From NCBI GenBank assembly GCA_900537185.1, contig LS999830.1, positions 1 to 47,439 of the forward strand: 47,439 nucleotides of DNA, written 5' to 3'. This document shows, piece by piece, positions 8,261-15,832 of the stretch. The position numbers were made by a program, and so were the translations under genes. Within the stretch, counting starts at the first letter, position 1, and the number at the start of each line of letters is the position of its first letter. Below the pieces are notes generated by a model. That model was given only the letters and a program-made list of their open reading frames with translations, was not told the DNA's origin and made no database searches. This stretch comes from Cytophagales bacterium Alg240-R148. Lineage in GTDB: Bacteria; Bacteroidota; Bacteroidia; Cytophagales; Cyclobacteriaceae.

Positions 8261-8400
8261 TTAAATCAATTTCACTACATTGAAATGCCGCATGGTATTG
8301 GCGATAAAGTGATGTCTTAAAAGGTGTTGGTTGGTTTTGATGTTGGCACTTTGTTCTAACAAATGGTAGACATACCAAAAATGGTATATCCAGTGTTGGC
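8261..8400 (-). pseudogene. tyrosine recombinase fragment with Arg-box
   Basis: On the minus strand, reading into the TAA at 8261-8263, the codons give VYHLLEQSANIKTNQ and then HLLRHHFIANTM. This matches the box II pattern HxLRHxFA(T)xx of tyrosine recombinases, where the Arg is catalytic. The frame stops after about 14 more residues, before any LGH or Tyr motif. It is a different part of the protein from the four tail relics and shows that more than the 3' end of a recombinase gene has been in this region. Confidence 0.5.
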
Positions 8401-8464
8401 AGTGGTTGACTTTATTCGATGAAGAAGATCTTAAGTAATCAATATTACTTGTACAATAGTTAAC
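8401..8464. other. short gap downstream of the channel gene
   Basis: 64 bp between the 3' end of the ion-channel gene and the recombinase Arg-box fragment. No site or gene was recognised. Confidence 0.3.
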
Positions 8465-10051
8465 CTAATAAATTTGGTTTATTAAAGCAACCGTGAAAAT
8501 GCTCAACAGGAACCACCCCATGAATCCCTGGATGATACAAACATATCGGGCTAATCCTCTCGTTGGAATGTTACCAAAACCAAGTGTGATAAAGCTGTTC
8601 AAACTTAACGTTATGGCATTTAGAAAACTGATTATTAGCCCGCTTAGCAAGTTCAAAAGAGGTTTGAAGTAGCCTTTGTCATTCTTTTGTTTAAAATCAC
8701 TAAAATTGCTGATGAGATTTTTTTTGGAAGTAACATCCCAATCAGAAGGGAAGAAAAAATAGAATATAGCAAATCCAAAAATGATGTAGAGTGAGGCGAC
8801 AATGGCTTGAGCAGGGCTAGTACCGTACTTGGTATAATTTCTCATCAAACTATTGAGTTTCCATTTAAAGAAATTTTCAAATCCACCCTCCCTATTATAA
8901 ATCCATTTCAACCTTATACCACGCATATTCATCCACTCAATGTAACACTCATTGGCAAATTCCAGCATTCCGATAGCCTTGTAATATATATGCAAGGATG
9001 AGAAAGCCTGGGAAAACTGCTTGTACCGCTTCATATTATTGACTGTTTCATTTGCCGTTGCATGTCGCAATGTATCCCCTCCAATCAATAATTTCCCCTT
9101 AATATCAGGCCAGTCAATATCGAAAGAAACCTCAGTCAACAATTTTTCCAATTCCATCCCATCAAGGAACGTATTCTCCTCAATTGCCAATTCAGAAAAA
9201 TATGCGGCATTGTAAATACTAGCCAGGGAAAAGATATTCCTCCGTAATTGAACATTTTCAAAATCTGTGTATATCCTCAAATGGTGGGCGGGCAAGACGT
9301 TATTTGTTATTCTTAATTCACCGATTTTACTGCTGCTGAAGTTTATGTTCGGTTGGTCCATTGAAACGACAAAGAATTCCGCATTTCGCTCTTGAAATGT
9401 CTGGTTTATCTTGGGTACTTTTGTAATGCCATATGGCAGTGTGTCATTTTCCCAACTTAGAAATTCGTCTAGGTCATTGCTCCAGCTATCAAGAATTGAA
9501 AATGATTCTAAATGGCTTCGTGCTACCATAATATAACCTGGCAAAGAAGTCTTTGATATCATAAAACCACCTTCGGAATCAACCTCTAGAAATATTTTGT
9601 TTGAAAAGCTACTGTAGCCTATATCTCCTCGCTGTTCAATTTTAACCTTTTTTAAAGACATGCTATCTAGAAACACTTTATTAAACAATAACCTTTTGAT
9701 GGTGCTGTTTTTTACTTCCAAATAGGTAAAGGATATTTCCCGCAAATCCAGCCAATCAATCTCAACATTATTTAATTTCAATCCTTTTCCAACATTAATA
9801 ATCCCATTTTCGTCAATGATCAGATTAGCACCGTGTTTCTTTTTTAGATATTGTCCGATTAAATTTCTGCTTCCACTAACAACCGACCTGATGCCGTCAT
9901 CGACAATTCTAACATTTGAAATCTCATATGTTTCTCCTTTTTCCTGAACCCAGTCATCAATCAAGGTAGATAAATCAACCTCAGGTTTTTCTTGTCCAAA
10001 CGACGATTTAAATGCTATTAATAGAAAGAAGAGCAATAAGCAATATCTCAT
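8465..10051 (-). CDS. secreted-start protein with pentapeptide-like domain and two-helix ion-channel pore
   Basis: 528 residues. Residues 1-19 form a signal peptide (MRYCLLLFFLLIAFKSSFGQ). About 80-310 have many short strands of the type LKLNNVEIDWLDLREISF, resembling irregular pentapeptide-like beta repeats. Helices follow, then a membrane segment at about 414-434, a pore-helix region at 465-488, the filter-like sequence TLGFGN at about 489-494, and a last membrane helix at about 500-525. TxGFG/TxGYG filters between two helices are the mark of the Ion_trans_2 potassium-channel family. The extracytoplasmic domain could sense something outside and gate the pore; that is inference. No operon partner is visible. 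Confidence 0.7.
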   Translation of the reverse strand: MRYCLLLFFLLIAFKSSFGQEKPEVDLSTLIDDWVQEKGETYEISNVRIVDDGIRSVVSGSRNLIGQYLKKKHGANLIIDENGIINVGKGLKLNNVEIDWLDLREISFTYLEVKNSTIKRLLFNKVFLDSMSLKKVKIEQRGDIGYSSFSNKIFLEVDSEGGFMISKTSLPGYIMVARSHLESFSILDSWSNDLDEFLSWENDTLPYGITKVPKINQTFQERNAEFFVVSMDQPNINFSSSKIGELRITNNVLPAHHLRIYTDFENVQLRRNIFSLASIYNAAYFSELAIEENTFLDGMELEKLLTEVSFDIDWPDIKGKLLIGGDTLRHATANETVNNMKRYKQFSQAFSSLHIYYKAIGMLEFANECYIEWMNMRGIRLKWIYNREGGFENFFKWKLNSLMRNYTKYGTSPAQAIVASLYIIFGFAIFYFFFPSDWDVTSKKNLISNFSDFKQKNDKGYFKPLLNLLSGLIISFLNAITLSLNSFITLGFGNIPTRGLARYVCIIQGFMGWFLLSIFTVALINQIY

Positions 10052-10135
10052 ATTTTCAATTTAAGTGTTATTGCAGTCTAAAACAATAATCTCGAATGTA
10101 TAATGCGTGGGATTATTTGTCAATAATTAGTGCGG
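10052..10135. other. upstream gap of the channel gene
   Basis: 84 bp between the channel start codon and recombinase relic copy 2. It should contain the channel promoter; no exact TAnnTTTG motif is seen on the minus strand. Confidence 0.3.
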
Positions 10136-10339
10136 TCATTTTAGGATTGTCACTAACAACTGAATCAGACTTTTTATAGTTTTAATTGCACTGATTGCTA
10201 CATGGGTATAAATTTCTGTGGTTTTACTGTTCTTGCACGCAAAAAGGCCAGTGAAGACACAACAACACGCATGGATCCGTTCTGTGCCACTTTGACTTAA
10301 AAAAGCCAATTTGTACCGCAACTTCAAACAAACAACCAA
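10136..10339 (-). pseudogene. tyrosine recombinase C-terminal relic, copy 2
   Basis: An open frame of 67 codons ends in KNSKTTEIYTHVAISAIK and then TIKSLIQLL plus a changed tail. It has the catalytic-tyrosine motif (EIYTH) of tyrosine recombinases but none of the Arg/Lys/His boxes that must precede it. The upstream part (MVVCLKLRYK...) is not recombinase-like. The copy has lost the DLKKK end and the GCCACAGTGGTGTT repeat seen in other copies. It lies on the gene strand. Confidence 0.62.
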
Positions 10340-10348
10340 AGAAGAAAG

Positions 10349-10800
10349 GTGCGATAGAGACAGGGAAGTGATTCAGAAAAGGGGAGGGTTATAGGGTACG
10401 AGCCCAGTGGGATAGGAAGTGTTGAGGTGGCTTGGAGCGATCCATATACTGAAGTAAGCCAGAATGCGGTATCTGTACAGACGGACTAAATTAAGCCAGG
10501 TGTATTTCGAACACCATTAAAAAATGCTGATTGTGAATAAACTGGATACATAGGTAAAGAGGACGGATGAGGTAGCACACTTACTAATATATTACGTACA
10601 ACGATTACTTTATCGAGACTAAGACGGAAAGGGTACACCTCCATGCTAGACTATTACTCAAAAACACAACCTGAAATTCAGAGAACCGCCGTATATGCCC
10701 ACGAGCACGGGCGTGTGATGGGAGGGGTGTTACCCTCGTACGTAGGGTGGCGTGAAAGGCGCACTCTGTCTCAAATTGGGTCAGAGCTGTCTACTCGACT
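10349..10800 (+). mobile_element. short group II intron-like element without reverse transcriptase
   Basis: About 452 bp. It starts GTGCGATAGAGACAGG, fitting the group II 5' consensus GUGYG. Inside it ACTGAAGTAAGCCAGAATGC and GGTATCTGTACAG match the element at 5128. The 3' part has AGAACCGCCGTATATGCCCA, TCGTACGTAGGGTGGCGTG, AAAGGCGCACTCTGTCTC and the terminal CTGTCTACTCGAC, i.e. domains V and VI with a normal-looking Bacteroidota intron end. No reverse transcriptase is present, so it would need help in trans. The strand is opposite to the genes, and the 3' end faces the truncated gene at 10864. Confidence 0.6.
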
Positions 10801-10863
10801 GGCAAATCGTGTGTTTTACTTAAGTACTTGTAATATCTAATCTTGATAATAACAACAAGAATT

Positions 10864-11058
10864 TTATATATTTAAAACCGCTGCGTAACTAGTCCAACTT
10901 TTAAGCGGAAAGAGCACAATAAATATTATAGTCATTATTAAATAAGGGAGATATATAAGTTTTTTGTTTAGAAATCGTTTCCATTCACTTAAAAGGTCTG
11001 CTATAGCGAGTCCGTAGATTAAAAGTGGAATAAATGCAAGATATTCGGATGGGTCCAA
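10864..11058 (-). pseudogene. truncated membrane-protein gene
   Basis: 64 residues starting MDPSEYLAFIPLLIYGLAIA, with two hydrophobic segments (about 7-22 and 34-52) and an abrupt end in SWTSYAAVLNI. From memory, the first 25 residues resemble the start of longer hypothetical membrane proteins in Bacteroidota, so this is probably a gene that lost its 3' part. The group II intron-like element ends about 64 bp beyond its stop, which fits loss of the 3' part by insertion and deletion there. It could also be a real short membrane protein. Confidence 0.45.
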
Positions 11059-11203
11059 TTTGTTTGTCTTCTAAGAAATTTTTATAACTAGTTATCTGTT
11101 TCTTGTATATGAGAATATTCGTTATTAATCAATAAATGAAGCTATTGCAAGAGAACAAAGATAATTGAAAAGCTATAAATACTATGCTGATTTTATGATG
11201 TTT

Positions 11204-11328
11204 GCCAACGATCAGATAAGCTCAGTGAGTATATCCATTCAAATTGACTTTAAAACTACGGTTTTGCAACTAAACTTGCTCATGGCTCATGGCTCAGTTT
11301 GCTCATTGAGCTTATCGCTTGTGTGTGC
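11204..11328 (-). other. long attC-like hairpin site
   Basis: GATAAGCTCAGTGAG (11215-11229) is the near-perfect complement of CTCATTGAGCTTATC (11302-11316). The flanks are GCCAAC at 11204-11209 and GTGTGTGC at 11321-11328. The 72 bases between the arms contain smaller inverted and tandem repeats (CTCATGG twice), like the variable terminal structure of long attC sites. It sits just downstream of the dioxygenase gene, exactly where a cassette attC is expected. The overlapping plus-strand frame at 11165-11365 is not protein-like. Confidence 0.5.
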
Positions 11329-11335
11329 AGCGTTT

Positions 11336-11956
11336 TTATTTGTAATTAGGTATGTTCAGACCTAAAATCAAATCTCTGTTCGCTGTCCAAATTGCATTTT
11401 TCATTTCCAGTCGAACAATTCCAGAGCCACCTCGATTTTTTAGAGACTGCTTTTTATCTTCTGTAAGAGTTGGATCGCTTTCAAAAAGATAACTATCAAT
11501 GTAATAAGGTATCGTATTCGGCTCTTTTATGTAAATGTGTATGTGTTCAGGTTCTTGCACTTCTGGATAGGGCGCAGGTCTAAAGGTGTAAAACGTGTAC
11601 TCACCATTTTTATTGGTCTTGAGCCATCCTCTGTGCTGTCCATGACGTTTTTCCCATCCTGTCGGATTATCACTTGGTTGATAAATTCCATTTCTGTCAA
11701 CATGATATACATAGAGAATTACGTTACTAGCTGGGGTTTTTCCATCTTTTTGAAAAACTGTTCCGGTAATTTTTATTTTTGGGTCGTTCTCATGAAAACC
11801 AGATAGAGTATCAATTGAATTAGGTGATATGTTGAGCATTTTATAATCCAATAAGGCTTCACAATCTTGGCAAGGTCCTCCAACTTGTTTGCTTTGTGAC
11901 AGGGCAATATTATTTTGGAGTGTCCACAATAAAATGGTAATTAAAAATCGTCTCAT
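11336..11956 (-). CDS. secreted intradiol ring-cleavage dioxygenase-like protein
   Basis: 206 residues with a signal peptide (about 1-20). The mature protein follows the Dioxygenase_C (protocatechuate 3,4-dioxygenase type) pattern: GGPCQDCEALLDY, then KITGTVFQKDGKTPASNVI, the Tyr of LYVYHVDRNGIY, KNGEYTFYTFRPAPYP, and EPEHIHIYIKEP with the paired His of the ferric site. In classical enzymes the Fe(III) is held by two Tyr and two His and opens catechol rings between the hydroxyls. Secreted members of Bacteroidota have no proven substrate. It is 8 bp downstream of the DoxX-like gene, so the two are probably co-transcribed and formed one cassette. Confidence 0.8.
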   Translation of the reverse strand: MRRFLITILLWTLQNNIALSQSKQVGGPCQDCEALLDYKMLNISPNSIDTLSGFHENDPKIKITGTVFQKDGKTPASNVILYVYHVDRNGIYQPSDNPTGWEKRHGQHRGWLKTNKNGEYTFYTFRPAPYPEVQEPEHIHIYIKEPNTIPYYIDSYLFESDPTLTEDKKQSLKNRGGSGIVRLEMKNAIWTANRDLILGLNIPNYK

Positions 11957-11964
11957 AGTATTCG

Positions 11965-12408
11965 TTATTTAGTTATTACTTTTTTTGAAGTTATTTTTTG
12001 TAATAGGAAGTGATCCAGCGAGTATTTTCCCGCCCCCACAACTAAAAAGAAGAGATATACAGCCAAGTATAAAATACCTTTCTCTTTGACGATAAATGGT
12101 TGATCTGCATTGAATACAAAAGCGGCAACAATCATGGTGATAGAGAGCGGGATCGCAGCGATTCGGGTAAGCAAGCCGAAGATCAGGAGAATTGAACAAA
12201 TGACCTCAGCGAAAATGACGAGCAGTAAACCGCTGTCAGGTCCTAATCCGATAAGCTCCGGAAAGTCACTTTGGGCCGTTGAGTAGTTCTTTAGCTTCGG
12301 CCAGCCATGCAGGCCAACCATTAATATGGAAGTACCTATTCTGAGCATAAGAAGTCCCAACCCATAGATCTTATTCTTTGAAGAATTAAGAAGGTTTGTT
12401 ATATACAT
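11965..12408 (-). CDS. DoxX-family membrane protein
   Basis: 147 residues from MYITNLLNSS; ATGs further upstream (12417, 12471) add residues unlike the family. Four hydrophobic helices are seen, at about 17-35, 55-75, 79-98 and 105-125. DoxX hallmarks are LMLRIGTSILMVGLHGWPKL in helix 1 and the GLLTRIAAIPLSITMIVAAF section. Family members are small inner-membrane proteins, some partners of terminal oxidases or thiol/sulfur oxidation systems; here the role is unknown. Co-transcription with the intradiol-dioxygenase-like gene 8 bp downstream is likely. Confidence 0.8.
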   Translation of the reverse strand: MYITNLLNSSKNKIYGLGLLMLRIGTSILMVGLHGWPKLKNYSTAQSDFPELIGLGPDSGLLLVIFAEVICSILLIFGLLTRIAAIPLSITMIVAAFVFNADQPFIVKEKGILYLAVYLFFLVVGAGKYSLDHFLLQKITSKKVITK

Positions 12409-12575
12409 GCTAAACATAATGTCTTGTAAAACTCTATTGTCACAAACACTTCCTATGGGAAAAGCGTACACCTGGAAACGTTTGTTGATTTTTCTAACGC
12501 CTAAATGTAAGGACTAAGAAGAACTTGAGAGGGTAATAATTTATAAGCTGAGGAGTTTACCTTATAACCTGATAG

Positions 12576-13415
12576 CTAATGTAGTATGCCCTTTAAAGGC
12601 TTGGCATAGTTACGACTAAGACGAACTATTTTTTCGCCTTTTAGGGCTAAATCATAATCGCCATTACCTCGTGATTTTGAACTTTCTATTCGATCGATAT
12701 TTACTATAGTTGACTTATGAATACGCCTGAAGTTTTCAGGTAGCGTGTTGATGATATTCTTCAAACTGTCAAGTATGACATATTTGTTTTCTGTGGTATG
12801 CACTTCTAAATAGGGGCCGTCAGAAACAATCCAGTTGATTTTCTGAATGCCTACCAATATTGTTTTATTGCCAGATTTAACCAGTAAAGAATTTTGGTTA
12901 TTCTTTTGGCCTGTGTTTTTTATGACTTTTTGGTCAAAATGATCATAGATAAAAGTGAAGATGATGTAGAACGAAAGTCCTAAGTAGAGACGGGTTGATA
13001 GTTTTTGAGTTAATAAGTAAGTTAAAGGCCAGGGTTTTTCATTGATTTCAAATGATATGAGGTGGAGGAATAAAGAGAAAACCAACAGGTGCAAACAGGT
13101 AATTATGATAATCAAAAAGGTGTTATTCAGTAAAATCCTCTTTTTACCTTTGTTTAAGTTGTATCTATTCTTCAAACGTAGCAACAAGAAGGTAAAGGGT
13201 ATAAATACAAACCAAAATAGCTTATACGCTAAGGACTGTATTAGGGAGTAATTACTGTTGTTAAGGACAGATTTGATATAATCCTGGCTAAACTCTAGAA
13301 ATGCTAACAATGAAACAGTAATTGTAAGCCAAAAAAGTATCCTTTTTTCTTTGGCCTGGGGCTGCGGCAGTGAGAAAAAGTTTGAAAAAGATACTGAATC
13401 AAGAAAGCTTATCAT
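12576..13415 (-). CDS. membrane-anchored LytTR-domain transcription regulator
   Basis: 279 residues from MISFLDS. The first part has four membrane helices (about 26-44, 65-80, 95-119 and 143-160). The C-terminal 100 residues are a LytTR DNA-binding domain: SLLVKSGNKTILVGIQKINW, ENKYVILDSLKNIINTLP, FRRIHKSTIVNIDRI and a final KIVRLSRNYAKPLKGIL. No receiver domain is present, so control must come through the membrane part. I prefer this start to the ATG at 13493 because the extra 26 residues are encoded by an attC-like stretch and the end of a recombinase relic. Its targets are unknown. Confidence 0.82.
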   Translation of the reverse strand: MISFLDSVSFSNFFSLPQPQAKEKRILFWLTITVSLLAFLEFSQDYIKSVLNNSNYSLIQSLAYKLFWFVFIPFTFLLLRLKNRYNLNKGKKRILLNNTFLIIIITCLHLLVFSLFLHLISFEINEKPWPLTYLLTQKLSTRLYLGLSFYIIFTFIYDHFDQKVIKNTGQKNNQNSLLVKSGNKTILVGIQKINWIVSDGPYLEVHTTENKYVILDSLKNIINTLPENFRRIHKSTIVNIDRIESSKSRGNGDYDLALKGEKIVRLSRNYAKPLKGILH

Positions 13416-13439
13416 ACGATCAATAAATCTCTTTTTAAG

Positions 13440-13492
13440 GTAGCCAACGACGGTTTCAATTGCATTTCCATCTCCAGCTATGTTGCACAACA
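13440..13492 (-). other. attC-like stretch before the LytTR gene
   Basis: On the minus strand it runs from GTTGTGCAACATAGCTGG to CCGTCGTTGGCTACC: terminal GCAAC/GTTGGC boxes about 50 bases apart, with TAGC/GCTA inner arms. It begins exactly where recombinase-tail copies 3 and 4 stop being alike (after TTTAGCTAAATGTTG), and ends 25 bp upstream of the chosen start codon. Confidence 0.35.
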
Positions 13493-13735
13493 TTTAGCTA
13501 AACACCACTGTGGCGTTTATTTCTTTTTTAAATCTAACAACTGAACCGGACTTTTTATAGTTTTAATTGCATGGATTGTTATGTGGGTGTAAATTTCTGT
13601 TGTTTTAATGCTTTCATGTCCTAAAAGGGCTTTTTTGCATTTTATGAAGGTACCAAACTCCTCGCCTTTTGTGAACCACTAATGGAAGCGTGGTGTTTTG
13701 CCCACCCTTGACTTAGAACAGACTTTTTATACAGA
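13493..13735 (-). pseudogene. tyrosine recombinase C-terminal relic, copy 3 (best preserved)
   Basis: On the minus strand the codons read GTFIKCKKALLGHESIKTTE, then IYTHITIHAIKTIKSPVQLL and DLKKK with a stop near 13525. This includes the LLGH box (third catalytic His region) and the nucleophile motif EIYTH. Upstream, a degraded CACGCTTCC... stretch is in the place of HxLRHSFAT. After the stop come CGCCACAGTGGTGTTTAGC (an AACGCCAC/GTGGTGTT inverted repeat) and TAAATGTTG. Frame damage and missing upstream boxes make it non-functional. Confidence 0.72.
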
Positions 13736-13833
13736 CAATTACAGAAAAAAAAAGAAATATAGGGCAAGTGAAGCCAGAAAATTGTCAATTATAGTAAGGT
13801 AGAGTTATTCATGGAACACAGTGTTGCAACCAG
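13736..13833. other. short AT-rich gap
   Basis: 98 bp between recombinase relic copy 3 and the stop codon of the next gene; nothing recognisable. Confidence 0.3.
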
Positions 13834-14742
13834 TTATTTGTTTTTCAACTCACTATATTTTTTTAATCGTTGGTCAAATCTTGGGTCATTACCAAATGTA
13901 TTATTTTGAGGCAACCCAAATTTTATTTTAAAATTAAGCTTTGGACATGTGTAAACTCTATCACACCCAAAAGATGAAATATCATTCCAGAGCCAAAGTC
14001 CATAAATTATTTCTCCATTTAATGTCAATATAACTGGCAATCCTTGAAGCGGGATTTCAAGGTTGTTAATTATTTTTTGTCCCAGTTCAGTTAGAATTAT
14101 TTGTTGATTTTCATAATCAAATTTTTCAATGTGATAATCAGACAATAACGAATAATCGAATAAATTATCTTCATTTGGTTCAAAACAATAATAACAATCG
14201 GGTTTTGTGTTTTTAGGAAAGTCAGGAAATAAATGATAAGCTTTATATATTGATAATCCTTTTCGAATTGGCGGATTTGCATCAACCAAAATCGTATAAA
14301 TTTCTTTTCTGCTAATCTTAGTTGTGTCAGTTAAATATTTTGAAAAAACTTCTTCCTCTTTTTTAAAATAATGACCGAATAGCTTAACTGTAATGCTATC
14401 CTTTGAAACATTCAAAAGCTTCATTTTTTGAATTCGAAGTCTTAATCCTTTTTTTTCATCTATTGCTTCAAGATATTGTTCTGAAAACCAATTATTATAA
14501 TGGTCATCATTCCTAATCTCTTTAAAACTTTGTTTTTCAAGAAAATCAATTGTAACAGTATCAGCTATTACTTTAGAAAACTTATTGCTGCCAAATGATC
14601 CATTACGAAAGTCAATCTGAATTAATTTTTCAATTAAAGAGGAGTCAATATTTTTAGCTTCAACATAAATAATATCAGAACCATCTTGAGCATTTACCCA
14701 ACTGGAAATAAGTATTAATATTATAATAAGTAGATTCTTCAT
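13834..14742 (-). CDS. secreted hypothetical protein
   Basis: 302 residues with a signal peptide (MKNLLIIILILISSWVNAQ). I recognise no domain. The mature protein is hydrophilic with a CYYCFEP motif near residue 183 and a further Cys pair (CDRVYTCPK) near 260, which may form disulfides or bind metal in the periplasm. The AT content is higher and runs of A/T are more frequent than in the core genes to the right, as in other genes between 13.8 and 17.5 kb. An attC-like hairpin lies directly upstream. Confidence 0.6.
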   Translation of the reverse strand: MKNLLIIILILISSWVNAQDGSDIIYVEAKNIDSSLIEKLIQIDFRNGSFGSNKFSKVIADTVTIDFLEKQSFKEIRNDDHYNNWFSEQYLEAIDEKKGLRLRIQKMKLLNVSKDSITVKLFGHYFKKEEEVFSKYLTDTTKISRKEIYTILVDANPPIRKGLSIYKAYHLFPDFPKNTKPDCYYCFEPNEDNLFDYSLLSDYHIEKFDYENQQIILTELGQKIINNLEIPLQGLPVILTLNGEIIYGLWLWNDISSFGCDRVYTCPKLNFKIKFGLPQNNTFGNDPRFDQRLKKYSELKNK

Positions 14743-14776
14743 TTATTCTAATTGGCATACAACACTCTTACAAAAT

Positions 14777-14814
14777 GGACGTGGCGGTCGACCGAAGTGC
14801 AGACCATAACGTCC
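14777..14814 (-). other. attC-like hairpin
   Basis: GGACGT (14777-14782) pairs with ACGTCC (14809-14814). Inside, GGTC...GACC pairs are offset by extra bases on one arm, giving the unpaired-base pattern typical of attC hairpins. TACAAC lies at 14758-14763 outside it. It lies between the stop codon of the Imm30-like gene and the start of the secreted hypothetical gene. Confidence 0.38.
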
Positions 14815-14871
14815 CCCTAAAAGTAACAAAAAGGATGGACTTGTCAATCTGCTAGAAGCCCGCCATGACGT

Positions 14872-15303
14872 TTAATTGTTGTTGTGGCTTGTTTCTAATC
14901 TCGTCATGCAGTCTTGTGCCAATTCTTTCAAATTCTCATCAATATCTGTTCTATTCAAAATGTCATTAAGCAATGTATCAATGTTTGAGTTGTCAATTAT
15001 TTTCTCTCCTGTATTAATTATTCGACTTAACATCGTGAGTGTCATGTCTACAGGTTTAAATTTTAAAGAGTCAATTAGTTCGGATTCATAATTACCAAAA
15101 TGCTCAATACCATGAATAATGCCCCATTGACATTCCATATAGTCATTGTCAAACTTTATGAGCAAATCAAACAAAGTTTTATATGCCCTTTCAGGATTCT
15201 TAGTTGTCCATAGTTTGTCAAGTAATTCAATGAATTCCGTCCAATCTCCATCAGCAGTTGGAGAAAAGTTCTTTAGATTTTCAATGATTTCGCTTTGCTT
15301 CAT
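14872..15303 (-). CDS. Imm30-like protein, putative immunity protein
   Basis: 143 residues, cytoplasmic, acidic and all-helical in appearance. ERAYKTLFDLLIKFDNDYME, CQWGIIHGIEHFGNYESELI and MLSRIINTGEKII resemble the helical repeats of the Imm30 family, whose members are thought to neutralise polymorphic toxins. The family call is from overall resemblance and is not certain. No toxin gene is visible beside it, so it would be an orphan immunity gene, as is common in cassette arrays. It is 29 bp downstream of the next gene and could share its transcript. Confidence 0.55.
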   Translation of the reverse strand: MKQSEIIENLKNFSPTADGDWTEFIELLDKLWTTKNPERAYKTLFDLLIKFDNDYMECQWGIIHGIEHFGNYESELIDSLKFKPVDMTLTMLSRIINTGEKIIDNSNIDTLLNDILNRTDIDENLKELAQDCMTRLETSHNNN

Positions 15304-15332
15304 ATGATTTTAACGATTGTTGGCAACTGAAA

Positions 15333-15746
15333 TTATTTAATATTCCACAATTGGTTTGAATTCAAAGTGTATGTTCCAGTAAACCAGTTAATTGTTATAG
15401 CATCAACCTTAATGCTTTTACATTCATTGCATTCATTTAATTTCTCAACAAAGTTTTGGGGGATCTTATTGCTCCAGGATTTTAAGAAGAAGACAACCTT
15501 CCCATCTTTATCAACTCCTGAGATTTTAAATGCAAGTATTCTATATTCAATATTGTTATCATTTAGAAAATTTGACTTTAATAGTATTGAGTCAAGTTGT
15601 AGAGGAATTGAGTTGATATTAACTAATTCAATTGCTATGTCAGAGGTTTTTTTAAATTCTGAAGTAATCTTATCTCTTTCTTCAAGACTTTGAGAAAAGC
15701 CATAAAACGAAATAAAAATAAAAACGATTAAGATATATGTTTTCAT
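15333..15746 (-). CDS. secreted hypothetical protein
   Basis: 137 residues with a signal peptide (MKTYILIVFIFISFYGFSQ). No family is recognised. The mature part has two Cys in ECNECKSIKV and alternating strands (YRILAFKISGV, GKVVFFLKSW, ITINWFTGTYTL), suggesting a small beta protein in the periplasm. The 29-bp distance to the Imm30-like gene downstream could mean a two-gene cassette. Confidence 0.6.
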   Translation of the reverse strand: MKTYILIVFIFISFYGFSQSLEERDKITSEFKKTSDIAIELVNINSIPLQLDSILLKSNFLNDNNIEYRILAFKISGVDKDGKVVFFLKSWSNKIPQNFVEKLNECNECKSIKVDAITINWFTGTYTLNSNQLWNIK

Positions 15747-15832
15747 TATTTTTTATTGTTATCAACGGTAATGCTATCAGTAGTTTTTTGGTTTGCGAGA
15801 TGGCAATAGGACGAAATTACTGAAAGCGTGCA

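Noticed and set aside
10643-10840. Plus-strand open frame of 65 codons.
   Set aside because: It covers domains V/VI of the intron-like element; the RNA structure explains the sequence.
11165-11365. Plus-strand open frame of 66 codons.
   Set aside because: It overlaps the long attC-like hairpin and the end of the dioxygenase gene; its product is low-complexity.
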